Source: Candidatus Gastranaerophilales bacterium (GTDB lineage Bacteria > Cyanobacteriota > Vampirovibrionia > Gastranaerophilales > Gastranaerophilaceae). Taken from it: a DNA stretch of 64,000 nt. Made by a program: the position numbers and the translations under genes. The notes beneath the pieces were generated by a model. That model was not told where the DNA came from, made no database searches, and was given only the letters and a program-made list of their open reading frames with translations. Of this stretch, positions 34,645-43,001 are shown piece by piece; within the stretch, counting starts at the first letter, position 1; every line of letters starts with the position of its first letter. The stretch is taken from the NCBI GenBank assembly GCA_944323165.1, contig CALURK010000002.1, positions 62,001 to 126,000 of the forward strand, read 5' to 3'.

Positions 34645-35841
34645 ATGAGAGAATTTAAGTTAAAAAATAACGTTAGTGTTTGCGTTAAACAAAATAAAAA
34701 CACTCCGAGAGCAGCTTTAACATTGAATATTTCAATTAATAAACCGGAAAAATATGCCGGTGAATATTCGATTATGAACAGATTGCTCTTAAAGGGAACT
34801 AAGAAGTATTCATCTGAAGAATTGTCAGTTTTATTAGATGAAAATGCGATAGATTTTTCTTGTGAAATGAAATCTGATTATTTAAGGATTAGATTTGTAT
34901 GTCTTAATGAAGATTTTGAGAAAGCGCTTTCTATTATGCAAGATGTAATCCTCAATTCAACCTTCTCTGAATTTGAAAAAGAGAGAGTTAAAATGAAGGG
35001 TGAATTAACGGCGGAATTGGATTCTGCAAAAGTTAAAGTGTCAGATTTATTTACAAAGACTATTTATAAAGATCACTATTACGGTCATAGTTATACAAAA
35101 GTTTTGGAAGAATTAGACCGAGTAACACAAGATGGTGTAATAAATTCTTATAAGGAAATTCTAAACACCGGAAAGAAAACTCTTGTTCTTGTAGGTGATG
35201 TTGATTCTGAATTATTGGAAAAATATTTGGGCGATCTTCCTGAGTCTAAAGAAAACAAATCTCTGATAGAGGCACCTTGCGAGATAACTCAGGAGTATTC
35301 TGAAATTATAAAAGAGGATGCTAACCAGGCACAAATTCTTCAAGGTTGGCTCGTCCCTACAATAGGTTCTGAGGAATATCCTGTATTAATGCTTTTAAAT
35401 GTAATTCTAGGCGCAAGCGGGTTATCTTCAAGATTATTTTTAGAATTAAGAGAGAAAAAAGGTTTGGCATATACGGTAAGATCTGCATACGAAACTCATG
35501 CAAAGTCAGCCGTATTTAGTATATATATAGGAACAGAGCCTTCAAATATCAAAACTTCAATCGAAGGTTTTAAAGAGGAAATTGAAAAAATAAAGAAAGT
35601 TCCAGTAAGTGAGCAAGAATTGAAAAATGCTGTAAATAATTTGATAGGCAAACAACAGTTTGTAACAGAGACAAACTCTCAGCAAGCAAATATGATGGCT
35701 TACTATTCAATTATGGGAAAACCTTATGATTATCAGCAAGAAGTTCGAAAACTTCTGCATTCTGTCACTCCGGAGCAAATACAAAACATTGCAAATAAAT
35801 ATTTCACGGAAAATTATGTTTTGTCCGTAATAAAGCCTTAG
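34645..35841 (+). CDS. M16-family (pitrilysin-like) protein lacking the zinc motif
   Basis: M16 peptidases act as pairs of similar halves. This 398-residue protein has both halves: N-terminal (residues 1-180) and C-terminal (from LVPTIGSEEYPVL, about 230). The catalytic HxxEH position reads EYSIMNRLLLKGT, with no His pair, so it is predicted inactive. The C-terminal half retains the substrate-groove pattern SRLFLELREKKGLAY. I place the start at the ATG at 34645; an upstream TTG (34627) has no better ribosome site. It resembles the non-catalytic partner of M16B pairs, but no active M16 gene is in the window. It is followed 11 bases later by the M14-like gene. Confidence 0.7.
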   Translation: MREFKLKNNVSVCVKQNKNTPRAALTLNISINKPEKYAGEYSIMNRLLLKGTKKYSSEELSVLLDENAIDFSCEMKSDYLRIRFVCLNEDFEKALSIMQDVILNSTFSEFEKERVKMKGELTAELDSAKVKVSDLFTKTIYKDHYYGHSYTKVLEELDRVTQDGVINSYKEILNTGKKTLVLVGDVDSELLEKYLGDLPESKENKSLIEAPCEITQEYSEIIKEDANQAQILQGWLVPTIGSEEYPVLMLLNVILGASGLSSRLFLELREKKGLAYTVRSAYETHAKSAVFSIYIGTEPSNIKTSIEGFKEEIEKIKKVPVSEQELKNAVNNLIGKQQFVTETNSQQANMMAYYSIMGKPYDYQQEVRKLLHSVTPEQIQNIANKYFTENYVLSVIKP

Positions 35842-35852
35842 GAGAGCAAGAA

Positions 35853-36431
35853 GTGGAAATTACCGGCAATACAAAAAATCCAAAAGTATTAGTAATAGGG
35901 TGTTTTCATGGTGATGAACCTCAAGGTAACTATCTGATAGAAGAGTATTTGAAAGAAAATAACACTACAAATCTGCTTTTTATTCCTTGCCTAAACGAGT
36001 ATGGCGTTAGAAATAATGTTCGAACGAATGAAAATGGCGTTGATTTGAATAGGAATTTTCCTACTCGAAATTGGGAACTTACTGATAAAAACGAATTCTT
36101 CGGAGGAGAAACTCCTTCGAGTGAAAAGGAAACCAGATTTGTAGTCGATATTGTAGAAAAGTATAATCCCCAAATTATACTGACCCTTCATGCTCCTTTT
36201 AAAGTTGTAAATTATGATGGAGATGCCAGATCTTTAGCGGAAGAAATTTCGGAAATTATTAATTATCCTGTAGAGGAAAATATCGGATACCCTACTCCTG
36301 GGAGCTTTGGAACTTGGGCTGGTGTAGAAAGAAATATTCCAACGATAACACTTGAACTTGATGAAGAGGTTGAGGTAGAATCACTAAAAGAGTCGGTTTT
36401 TAAAATTTTTAAGTTGCTGGAAAATAAATAA
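35853..36431 (+). CDS. M14-like zinc carboxypeptidase (MpaA/succinylglutamate-desuccinylase type)
   Basis: The 192-residue enzyme has the zinc ligands of the M14 fold: HGDE at residues 20-23, the Arg/Asn pair in DLNRNFP near 64-70, the His in LTLHAP near 110, and the catalytic Glu in LELDEEVE near 173. MpaA releases gamma-D-Glu-diaminopimelate from murein peptides and is close in motif and size, so a role in peptidoglycan recycling is plausible. Aspartoacylase-like enzymes are alternatives. Start is GTG with AGGAG eight bases upstream. It lies between the M16-like gene and uppS (11-base gaps), consistent with an envelope operon. Confidence 0.75.
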   Translation: MEITGNTKNPKVLVIGCFHGDEPQGNYLIEEYLKENNTTNLLFIPCLNEYGVRNNVRTNENGVDLNRNFPTRNWELTDKNEFFGGETPSSEKETRFVVDIVEKYNPQIILTLHAPFKVVNYDGDARSLAEEISEIINYPVEENIGYPTPGSFGTWAGVERNIPTITLELDEEVEVESLKESVFKIFKLLENK

Positions 36432-36442
36432 CAAGGAATAGT

Positions 36443-37147
36443 ATGGAAGATATAAAAAAGATTGTGGAAGAGTGTGATTTAAAACACATAGCGATAATAA
36501 TGGATGGAAATCGCCGCTGGGCAAAGGAGAGAAATCTCCCATCTGCTTTTGGTCATAAAAAAGGTGTTGATGCTCTAAAGGCTGCGATGCGTGCTTGTGA
36601 TGATTTTGGGGTAAAGTATTTAACTGTTTACGCTTTTTCAACGGAAAATTGGAACAGAAAACCTGAGGAAGTTAATTTCTTGATGGATTTGCTTGCTCAA
36701 ACCCTGAAGAACGAATTAAAAGAGATGAATGAAAATAATGTAGTAATTTCGTTTATTGGTGATACAACAAAGCTTAGCCCAAAATTACAGGAAATCTTGC
36801 AAAATTCCGTTGATACAACAAAAAATAATACAGGTGTAAATCTTCAAATAGCTTTTAATTATGGCTCCCGTGATGAAATAGTTCACGCGGTTAGGGAAAT
36901 TATAGAATCAGGTGAAAAGGAAATAACGGAGGAAACGATTTCAAAACATTTGTATACGAGAAATATTCCTGATCCTGATTTGTTAGTCAGAACAGGTGGA
37001 GAAATGAGAGTTTCTAACTACTTGTTGTGGCAGATAGCTTATTCGGAAATAATTGTAATGGATAAATTCTGGCCGGAGTTTGACAAGGACGCTTTGGCTG
37101 AATGTATTTTGGAATACAACAAAAGAAACAGAAGATTCGGAAAATAA
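36443..37147 (+). CDS. uppS: Undecaprenyl diphosphate synthase
   Basis: UppS condenses isopentenyl diphosphate with farnesyl diphosphate to make the C55 carrier lipid for wall glycans. The catalytic Asp is D21 in IIMDGNRRWAK. Other signatures are GHKKGV near residue 46, AFSTENWNRP-like (AFSTENWNRKPEEV near 67-80) and RTGGEMRVSNYLLWQ near 178, and the pattern ends with FWPEF. At 234 residues it is of usual length. It ends the M16-like/M14-like/uppS run. The pairing with the peptidase gene fits wall precursor metabolism. Confidence 0.95.
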   Translation: MEDIKKIVEECDLKHIAIIMDGNRRWAKERNLPSAFGHKKGVDALKAAMRACDDFGVKYLTVYAFSTENWNRKPEEVNFLMDLLAQTLKNELKEMNENNVVISFIGDTTKLSPKLQEILQNSVDTTKNNTGVNLQIAFNYGSRDEIVHAVREIIESGEKEITEETISKHLYTRNIPDPDLLVRTGGEMRVSNYLLWQIAYSEIIVMDKFWPEFDKDALAECILEYNKRNRRFGK

Positions 37148-37234
37148 TCTTGCTTTACATTTACCAATTTTTGTAGTAATTTTTACCATGTAAAGAGGTT
37201 TTAACCTCTGTGTAAAAAAAGAAGGAGAACTCAG

Positions 37235-38194
37235 ATGAGTGAAAGAAAATTAGTTGGAACAGGCGAAATGTTCAAAAAAGCATTAGCTGGCGGATACGCT
37301 ATCGGTGCTTACAACGTTAACAACATGGAAATTTTGCAAGGTATTGCAGAAGCTGCTGAAGAAACAAGATCACCAATTATTCTTCAAGTTTCAGCAGGTG
37401 CAAGAAAGTATGCTAACCAAACTTATTTGATTAAGTTGGTAGAAGCTGCTCTTGCAACAACTACAGTGCCTATAGCTTTACACCTTGATCACGGTGCTGA
37501 TTTCGAAATTTGTAAAGCTTGTATTGATGGCGGTTTCTCTTCAGTTATGATCGACGGAAGCAGATTCCCATTAGAAGAAAATATTAAGTTAACAAAACAA
37601 GTTGTTGATTATGCTCACCCACGCGGTATTTCAGTTGAAGCTGAATTAGGTAAATTAGCTGGTGTTGAAGATGATGTTAAAGTTCATGCAAAAGATTCAA
37701 CTTATACAGATCCAGAAGAAGCTGCAAGATTTGTTAAAGAAACAGGATGTGACTCTTTAGCTGTTGCAATCGGAACTTCTCACGGTGCTTACAAATTCAA
37801 AGGCGAAGCTAAATTAGACTTTGAAAGATTAGCAGAAATCAAAAAAGCAGTTAATGATATTGTTGGTTTTGATTATCCGTTAGTTCTTCACGGTTCATCT
37901 TCAGTTCCTGCTGAATTTGTAGCTAAATGTAATAAATTCGGCGGTAACTTACCTGATGCACAAGGTGTTCCTGAAGATATGCTTAACTATGCTTCTAAAC
38001 ACGGTGTTGCTAAGATTAACATCGATACAGATTTAAGATTAGCAATGACTTCTACTATCAGAGAATTCTTTATTGAACATCCTGAAAAATTTGACCCACG
38101 TGAATACATGGGACCTGGTAGAACTGCAGTTAAAGAAATGGTTATGCACAAAATGCGTGATGTATTAGGTACTGCAGGTCACGCTGACGACTAG
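37235..38194 (+). CDS. fba: Class II fructose-bisphosphate aldolase
   Basis: This zinc aldolase interconverts fructose-1,6-bisphosphate with the two triose phosphates. Zinc ligands are in HLDHG (H83, D85, H86). The later sites are GTSHGAY near 177 and VLHGSSSVP near 208, and NIDTDLRLA follows near 265. At 319 residues it is typical of the class IIB/TagY-like type. It has a strong AGAAGGAG site and sigma-70-like promoter (TTTACA, 17-base spacer, TAATTT), fitting high expression. A terminator follows after 67 bases. Confidence 0.95.
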   Translation: MSERKLVGTGEMFKKALAGGYAIGAYNVNNMEILQGIAEAAEETRSPIILQVSAGARKYANQTYLIKLVEAALATTTVPIALHLDHGADFEICKACIDGGFSSVMIDGSRFPLEENIKLTKQVVDYAHPRGISVEAELGKLAGVEDDVKVHAKDSTYTDPEEAARFVKETGCDSLAVAIGTSHGAYKFKGEAKLDFERLAEIKKAVNDIVGFDYPLVLHGSSSVPAEFVAKCNKFGGNLPDAQGVPEDMLNYASKHGVAKINIDTDLRLAMTSTIREFFIEHPEKFDPREYMGPGRTAVKEMVMHKMRDVLGTAGHADD

Positions 38195-38261
38195 TGCTAG
38201 ATACTTTATCGGAGTGATTTTGGAATGTGATTTCAAATGCTCCTGGAAGATAAATTAAGAA

Positions 38262-38298
38262 AATATGGGCAAGACAGTTGGTTATGCCCATATTTTTT
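38262..38298 (+). terminator. Terminator after fba
   Basis: AATATGGGCA (38262-38271) pairs with TGCCCATATT (38284-38293), and a T-run continues to 38298. Confidence 0.93.
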
Positions 38299-38315
38299 TA
38301 TGTTACAATTAACCT

Positions 38316-39554
38316 ATGAGTAAGAAGATTTTGATTATAGGAAATGGCGCAAAAGAGTACGCGCTTGCAAAAAAACTTTCAGAAAAACACGATATATTTA
38401 TAACTCCGGCATCTGATACTTTGAAGGAGTTTGCAACTTGTATTGATATTAGAGAAGATAATGTTTCCGGGCTTCTTAATTTTGTAATGGAAAATGATAT
38501 TGATATGACAATACCAATATCTTTAAAAGCCTTAAAAACAGATATAGTAGAGTTGTTTAATAATAATAGACAAAAGATTTTTGCGCCTGATAGAAATGCT
38601 GCAAAAATAGTTTTTGATAAGGCTTTAGCAAAAAAGATTTTATATAAACTGAGAATTCCGACTCCAAAGTTTGGGATTTTTGAAAAGCAAAATATGGTTT
38701 TGGATTATATAAAAAATCAAAAAGGGCCTTTTGTTTTAAAAACAGATGATTCAAATAGTGCGGCTGTTTTTACGTCATACCTTGCAGCCAAATCTCTTGT
38801 GGAGTCGAGTTTTATCGAGAAAAACAAGCGCATAATAATAGAAGATTATGTTTATGGAACACCGTTTTCTTTTTATACAATAACGGACGGATATAAAGCT
38901 CTGCCAATAGGCTCTTCAATATGTTATAAACATTATCTGGATGGAGATGGCGGACAGCTTACAAGCGGAATGGGAGCTTGCTCTCCAAATTATAAGCTAA
39001 CGCAAGAACAGGAGTATTTCCTGATGGATAGTGTTATTTATCCGACTCTTGATTATTTAGAAATCGAGGGAAATCCTTATTTGGGAATTTTGGGTGTAAA
39101 TGGAATTTTAACTGAAGATGGTAGTATTCAAATTCTAGGTTGGCAATCTTTCATGCAAGATTGTGATGCTCCGGCTCTATTAGAAGTTTTGGATGAAGAT
39201 TTATATGGACTTTTCTATTCTTGTGTAGTAGGCTCTTTCAGTGATGAAGTAGAATATATAAAAAATAAGGATTTGTTTGCATCATCTTTGGTTTTGACGT
39301 GCAAAAATAAGAATAACAAAGAAAACGTTATAAAAGGTTTGGATTCTCTTGATGAAAATATGGTCTTAGTTTTCTATCCAGCTGTTTCAAAGAACCGCTA
39401 TTTAGAATATGAAGCAAATGAAGGTGCTGTTGTTTCTATAACAGCGACTTCCGTTACTCCATCCAGAGCTATAAATAAAATGTACTCTGAAGCCGAGGAT
39501 ATATCCTTTGAGTCTGTTTATTACAGGCGTGATATTTGTAAACCTAAAATTTAA
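38316..39554 (+). CDS. PurD-like ATP-grasp protein, divergent active site
   Basis: PurD ligates phosphoribosylamine and glycine in purine synthesis. This 412-residue protein has the PurD layout: N-terminal Rossmann stretch KILIIGNGAKEYALAKKL, ATP-grasp domain (residues 100-320), and DGDGGQLTSGMGACSP near 212-227, equivalent to the GDxGxxTxGMGAYSP family motif. The usual late motif LEFNxRFGDPE is replaced by ILGWQSFMQDCD, losing the Mg-binding Glu and Asn. That makes it either an unusual PurD or an ATP-grasp protein of different use. It has its own transcript (after a terminator). Confidence 0.6.
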   Translation: MSKKILIIGNGAKEYALAKKLSEKHDIFITPASDTLKEFATCIDIREDNVSGLLNFVMENDIDMTIPISLKALKTDIVELFNNNRQKIFAPDRNAAKIVFDKALAKKILYKLRIPTPKFGIFEKQNMVLDYIKNQKGPFVLKTDDSNSAAVFTSYLAAKSLVESSFIEKNKRIIIEDYVYGTPFSFYTITDGYKALPIGSSICYKHYLDGDGGQLTSGMGACSPNYKLTQEQEYFLMDSVIYPTLDYLEIEGNPYLGILGVNGILTEDGSIQILGWQSFMQDCDAPALLEVLDEDLYGLFYSCVVGSFSDEVEYIKNKDLFASSLVLTCKNKNNKENVIKGLDSLDENMVLVFYPAVSKNRYLEYEANEGAVVSITATSVTPSRAINKMYSEAEDISFESVYYRRDICKPKI

Positions 39555-39587
39555 ATTAACATTTCTTAATAATTCCTGATCAAAAAG

Positions 39588-39624
39588 GCAATTTTATATT
39601 TTACAAATACTTTATATATATACG
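39588..39624 (+). promoter_or_regulatory. Shared promoter-like block, copy at the RHH gene
   Basis: GCAATTTT starts at 39588 and ACTTTATATATATACG at 39609, a 21-base offset identical to four other copies. It lies 57 bases before the ATG at 39666. The 14-mer AAAAAGGCAATTTT around the upstream box is shared with the copy at 34552. Confidence 0.6.
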
Positions 39625-39665
39625 AGTGATAAGAAAATTATACAAAGGATAAAAGGAGTACATTT

Positions 39666-39857
39666 ATGGCAAGAGTATTGATTTCAATGCCTGAAAGCTT
39701 TTTAGGCAAAATTGACGAAGTCGCAGAAAACGAGAGCAGATCACGTTCAGAACTTATTCGTGAAGCTTTGAGAAGTTACATTGCACGTTCACAAGTTCGT
39801 AACAATACGTTGGCTGACAAGAATGCTAGGATTTTAGAGGCACTACTGGAGGGGTAG
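39666..39857 (+). CDS. Ribbon-helix-helix DNA-binding protein
   Basis: The 63-residue protein matches the Arc/MetJ/CopG fold: a beta strand (ARVLISMPESFLGK), then two helices (IDEVAENESRSRSELIREALRSYIARSQ). RSRSELIREALR is the typical hinge pattern, and the strand residues contact DNA. No toxin gene partner follows, so it is a stand-alone regulator or an orphan antitoxin-like protein. It has a good ribosome site (AAAGGAG) and a promoter of the shared block. A terminator lies at 39997 after 140 bases of non-coding, purine-rich sequence. Confidence 0.88.
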   Translation: MARVLISMPESFLGKIDEVAENESRSRSELIREALRSYIARSQVRNNTLADKNARILEALLEG

Positions 39858-39996
39858 TTGTGAATAATAATTAAGAATAATTGCTTGATGATTATTCATA
39901 ACCCTGAGGGGATTTAGTTAGAACGAGGAAAGAAGAGAAAAACACGAGAAGAGAAATTGTAAAAAGAAAAAATTAATGGGAAAGAAAACAACCATG

Positions 39997-40027
39997 GGAA
40001 TTCTTGTTTCAAGAATTCCTTTTTTTT
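39997..40027 (+). terminator. Rho-independent terminator
   Basis: GGAATTCTTG (39997-40006) pairs with CAAGAATTCC (40010-40019) over a 3-base loop, followed by eight T. Confidence 0.93.
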
Positions 40028-40071
40028 ATGCAATTGACACAAGCTTCTGTTAGCGATACATTACAAGAAGT

Positions 40072-41304
40072 ATGAAAAATAAGTGGATAAAATTATCTTT
40101 AATAATTTTAGGCTCTTTATTTTACTTTTTTGCTAACTTTCAAAGAATAGCAATTCCTGGAGCTATATTTGATGTTTTACAGCACGAGCTTATGGTCAGT
40201 GCCCCTTTTATAACGGCTTTTGGTGCTATTTTTATGTACATATATGCCTTTAACCAACTTATAAATGGTATATTGGTTGACAGATACGGAGGTTTAAGAG
40301 TTATGATGGCAGGGGGAATTGTCCTTGCTCTTGGCTCCCTATTATTCCCTCTTACTTTAAATCTTCCAATTATGTACTTTTCAAGAGTCCTTGTAGGGCT
40401 TGGCGGAAGTATGTTTTACTTAAGTTTGATTAGAGAATTGAGAGAATTCTTTTCTGATAAAAACTTTGGAATAGCAATTTCCGTAATGCTCTGTATCGGA
40501 TATTGCGGCGGTATTGCTGCAAATGCTCCGTTTGTTTTTGCAATAAGGTACATGAATTGGCGCTCTGTATTAATCATTTTAGCAAGCGTTGTTATCGCTG
40601 CCCTAATAATTTTTGTCATTCTTTCATCTAAAATTAAATTTCCTGAGATTAATAAAAATGTGAAATTAAGAACTCTTCCGTTTAGGCTTGTTTTGCATAA
40701 AAAACATAATAGAAATTTATTCAGTTTTGCTTGTTGTAATTTTGGAATTTCTTATGTAATCCAAGCAATAATCGGTAAAAAATTTTTGGAAGATTTTTGT
40801 TTGATGTCGTCCTCAAAAGCCGCCATGATTCTTTCAGGAATGGCTGTTATTGCTGCTATATTTAATATAATAAACGCATCTTTTTGCAAAATGTGCCACA
40901 ATCATAGGGTTATCTTTCTCAAAAATGCTTCTGTTATAACTTTTGTTTCTCTTTTATTAATCTGTTTATTCTTGGCTTTGAACATCAGAACAAACGCTAT
41001 TGCTATAATTTTCTGTATTCTGGCAGCTAATGCCAGTTTAACATCGCTTCTCGTGCCTGTTCTTCATCTTACAAACAGAAAAATGGTATCAGGAACAGCC
41101 GTCAGTATTATGAATTTTTGCTTCTTTATGATGGTTGGAATTCTCGGAACCGCCGCTGGCTTCTTATTAAACGTTTTTGAACCGCAAAAAATAGGAAATG
41201 TTCTTGTCTATTCAAACAAATCCTATTTACTCGTTTTCGGTTTATTCTTTGTTATAAGCGTTTTTGAAATGTATAAGGCAATGAAACTTTCTAACAAATA
41301 TTAA
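40072..41304 (+). CDS. Major facilitator superfamily transporter
   Basis: The 410-residue protein has 12 hydrophobic helices and the MFS-type loop after helix 2 (GILVDRYGGLRVM, about residue 66, close to the GxLaDrxGrkxxl motif). A long basic loop separates the two halves (residues 185-215). It belongs to the organic-anion/sugar-type MFS by general appearance; substrate is not inferable. It starts at ATG with AAGAAG seven bases upstream, and it ends in a TTAA overlap with the convergent AbrB-like gene. No regulator is linked apart from that neighbour. Confidence 0.85.
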   Translation: MKNKWIKLSLIILGSLFYFFANFQRIAIPGAIFDVLQHELMVSAPFITAFGAIFMYIYAFNQLINGILVDRYGGLRVMMAGGIVLALGSLLFPLTLNLPIMYFSRVLVGLGGSMFYLSLIRELREFFSDKNFGIAISVMLCIGYCGGIAANAPFVFAIRYMNWRSVLIILASVVIAALIIFVILSSKIKFPEINKNVKLRTLPFRLVLHKKHNRNLFSFACCNFGISYVIQAIIGKKFLEDFCLMSSSKAAMILSGMAVIAAIFNIINASFCKMCHNHRVIFLKNASVITFVSLLLICLFLALNIRTNAIAIIFCILAANASLTSLLVPVLHLTNRKMVSGTAVSIMNFCFFMMVGILGTAAGFLLNVFEPQKIGNVLVYSNKSYLLVFGLFFVISVFEMYKAMKLSNKY

Positions 41305-41453
41305 TTCGAAATCTTTCTTATTCTGATTTCATTATTCTCAATATAAATTTCAACCTTATCAAGAATAGGGTTAATTCTCAATCCGTCAAGAATTGCTTTT
41401 GGAATTACGACTCCCCAGCTATTCCCTACTTGAACCATTTTTTTCTCAATCAT
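41301..41453 (-). CDS. SpoVT/AbrB-fold antitoxin-like DNA-binding protein
   Basis: This 50-residue gene is short but clear: MIEKKMVQVGNSWGVVIP, then KAILDGLRINPILDKVEIYI and IRIRKIS, the swapped-hairpin AbrB/MazE pattern (VGNSWGVxIPKxIL). GAGG lies seven bases before the ATG. It is divergent from the 61-residue gene at 41546, across palindromic sequence that probably is its operator. MazE-type proteins usually pair with MazF toxins; none is present. It is either an orphan antitoxin or an autoregulator of the divergent gene. Confidence 0.82.
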   Translation of the reverse strand: MIEKKMVQVGNSWGVVIPKAILDGLRINPILDKVEIYIENNEIRIRKISN

Positions 41454-41465
41454 GTTACTACCTCT

Positions 41466-41525
41466 ATAATAACATAGATTATAACATTTTGTGCTTGATT
41501 TATTATACTTACTTATGTTATAACA
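41466..41525. promoter_or_regulatory. Divergent promoter with palindromic operator-like sites
   Basis: The plus-strand promoter TTGATT (41495-41500), 17 bases, TTATAA (41518-41523) is overlapped by the perfect palindrome TGTTATAACA (41516-41525). A second, related site, TTATAACAT, lies at 41479-41487, over a TATAAT-like -10 for the minus-strand AbrB-like gene. ACTTAC/GTAAGT arms flank the first site. Confidence 0.6.
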
Positions 41526-41545
41526 AATGTAAGTATGGAGGGCGT

Positions 41546-41731
41546 ATGAAAAAAGATTTTTCTAAAGATATTGATGAAATTATGAATATGATGGAAGTTT
41601 TAATCTATGCAGAGCGATGGATTGAAAGCGGCGGAGAATGCTCTTTCTCTGCTCAGGATGCAATTATAGCTCAAAGTGAATATCTGCTTAATAAATTACG
41701 TGTTTTGAGTGTTAATTATATCGGTCAATAA
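41546..41731 (+). CDS. Small 61-residue helical protein
   Basis: The start ATG at 41546 follows a strong TGGAGGG site four bases away; an in-frame earlier ATG-like start at 41393 lies inside the AbrB-like gene and is not supported. The product is acidic at first (MKKDFSKDIDEIMNMMEVL), then IYAERWIESGGECSFSAQDAI and a C-terminal helix. It is not similar to MazF or any toxin I know. Its 3' end overlaps coaE by 36 bases, convergent. Divergence from the AbrB-like gene over operator-like sites suggests coregulation. Function is unknown. Confidence 0.6.
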   Translation: MKKDFSKDIDEIMNMMEVLIYAERWIESGGECSFSAQDAIIAQSEYLLNKLRVLSVNYIGQ

Positions 41732-42265
41732 TGAGTCAACTTGTGTTTCTAAATCTCTAATAGTTGAATTATTATGCAAAATAAAGTCCGATTTTTTTAT
41801 TTTTTCTTCCTGCTCCTGCTGCGAATTCATCCTACTTAGAGCTTGAGTTTTTGTAATATGATTTCTTTCCATAAGTCTTTGAAGTCTTATATCATCATCA
41901 CACTGTACAAAAATAATCTTGTCGAATAGTTTGTCAAAGCCTGTTTCAAAGAGCAAAGGTATTGAGATAAAAACTATCTGGTATCCCTTTTTAAAAATTT
42001 TTAAGATTTCTTCCTTTACTTTGGGGTGGATAATTTCTTCCAATTTCTTTTTTAAATCAGGATTGGAAAAAACTAAGTTTCCAAGTTTTTTTCTGTCAAT
42101 TTTTCCATCTGTGAAAACATCGTAGCCATAAAAATCTTTCACTTGTTCTAAAATTTTGTGAGCGATTTTATCAGTATCATATACAGGATAATTTTTGTTA
42201 GAAATAAATTTTTCTACCTGAGATTTTCCTGACGCTATATTACCCGTTATTGCAACTTTGAGCAT
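41696..42265 (-). CDS. coaE: Dephospho-CoA kinase
   Basis: CoaE performs the last step of coenzyme A synthesis. The P-loop GNIASGKS covers residues 8-15. Typical sites follow: YDTDKIAHKI near residue 29, PLLFETGFDKLFDKIIFV near 104-121, and RLMERNHITKTQALSRMNSQ. At 189 residues it is full length. Its start overlaps the pseudouridine-synthase gene by 26 bases, so it ends the thioesterase / pseudouridine synthase / coaE unit. Confidence 0.94.
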   Translation of the reverse strand: MLKVAITGNIASGKSQVEKFISNKNYPVYDTDKIAHKILEQVKDFYGYDVFTDGKIDRKKLGNLVFSNPDLKKKLEEIIHPKVKEEILKIFKKGYQIVFISIPLLFETGFDKLFDKIIFVQCDDDIRLQRLMERNHITKTQALSRMNSQQEQEEKIKKSDFILHNNSTIRDLETQVDSLLTDIINTQNT

Positions 42266-43001
42266 ATTCTCTTTTAACTTTCAAAATATAATTCTTTAAT
42301 TCTTTAACTTGTTTAGGCTTAAGCTGTTTAACCTCGCCTCGTTTAAGTCCTTCTATCGTAATTGTTGCGTGTTGAACTCTTTTTAAGCTTTCGACTTCAA
42401 AACCAAGTTTTGCAAACATTTTTCTTATTTGTCGGTTAATTCCCTGATATAAAATAACTTGAATTTCAGAACTTTTTGTTCCGATTTCAATAGGAGTTAC
42501 ATCTGCATACGCTATTTTCTGTTCTCCTGTATCAGTTTCTATTTCAATTCCATTAAGCATTTGTTCCGCTTGTGACGGAGTAAATTTGCCGTTAATGTGA
42601 ACCACATATATTTTAGGAACTTTTATAGACGGATGGGTCATGTCGTTTATTAATTCACCGTCATTTGTAAGAATAATTAAGCCTGTAGACTCTTTATCAA
42701 GCCTTCCTACTGGTTTAAGATGTCTAAGCTCTTCCGGGATAACATCATATATGGTTTTTCTATTCTTTTCATCATCCGCAGTTGTAATATATCCTGCCGG
42801 TTTGTAGAATTTGTAGTATTCTAAATTTTGAGGTTTAACAAGTTTTCCATCAACGTAAACTTTGTCTTTTTCTCTCACGTGAAAACCCAAAATTTCAACC
42901 TTTTGGTCATTAACGCGAACTCTTCCTTCAAGAATAAGCTCATCAGCTTTTCTTCGGGAACAAATTCCTGTGGACGCGATATATTTATTTAAGCGGGGCA
43001 T
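42240..43001 (-). CDS. RluB/RsuA-family rRNA pseudouridine synthase
   Basis: The family modifies uridines in 16S or 23S rRNA. An S4 RNA-binding domain occupies residues 1-60 (RLNKYIASTGICSRRKADELI). The catalytic Asp is D102 in GRLDKESTGLIILTNDGEL. The late family stretch is LYQGINRQIRKMFAKLGFEVESLKR, near residue 187-211. At 253 residues it matches RluB/RsuA; the exact target (RluB vs RsuA vs RluE/F) cannot be told. Starts within the thioesterase gene (13-base overlap). Confidence 0.92.
   Translation of the reverse strand: MPRLNKYIASTGICSRRKADELILEGRVRVNDQKVEILGFHVREKDKVYVDGKLVKPQNLEYYKFYKPAGYITTADDEKNRKTIYDVIPEELRHLKPVGRLDKESTGLIILTNDGELINDMTHPSIKVPKIYVVHINGKFTPSQAEQMLNGIEIETDTGEQKIAYADVTPIEIGTKSSEIQVILYQGINRQIRKMFAKLGFEVESLKRVQHATITIEGLKRGEVKQLKPKQVKELKNYILKVKREYAQSCNNG

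Noticed and set aside
39960-40038. A 25-codon frame across the terminator (MGKKTTMGIL...)
   Set aside because: No ribosome site and it is encoded by the terminator arms.
41393-41545. Extended 112-residue frame for the 41546 gene
   Set aside because: It runs through the AbrB-like gene and the divergent promoter; the strong GGAGG site fits the ATG at 41546.
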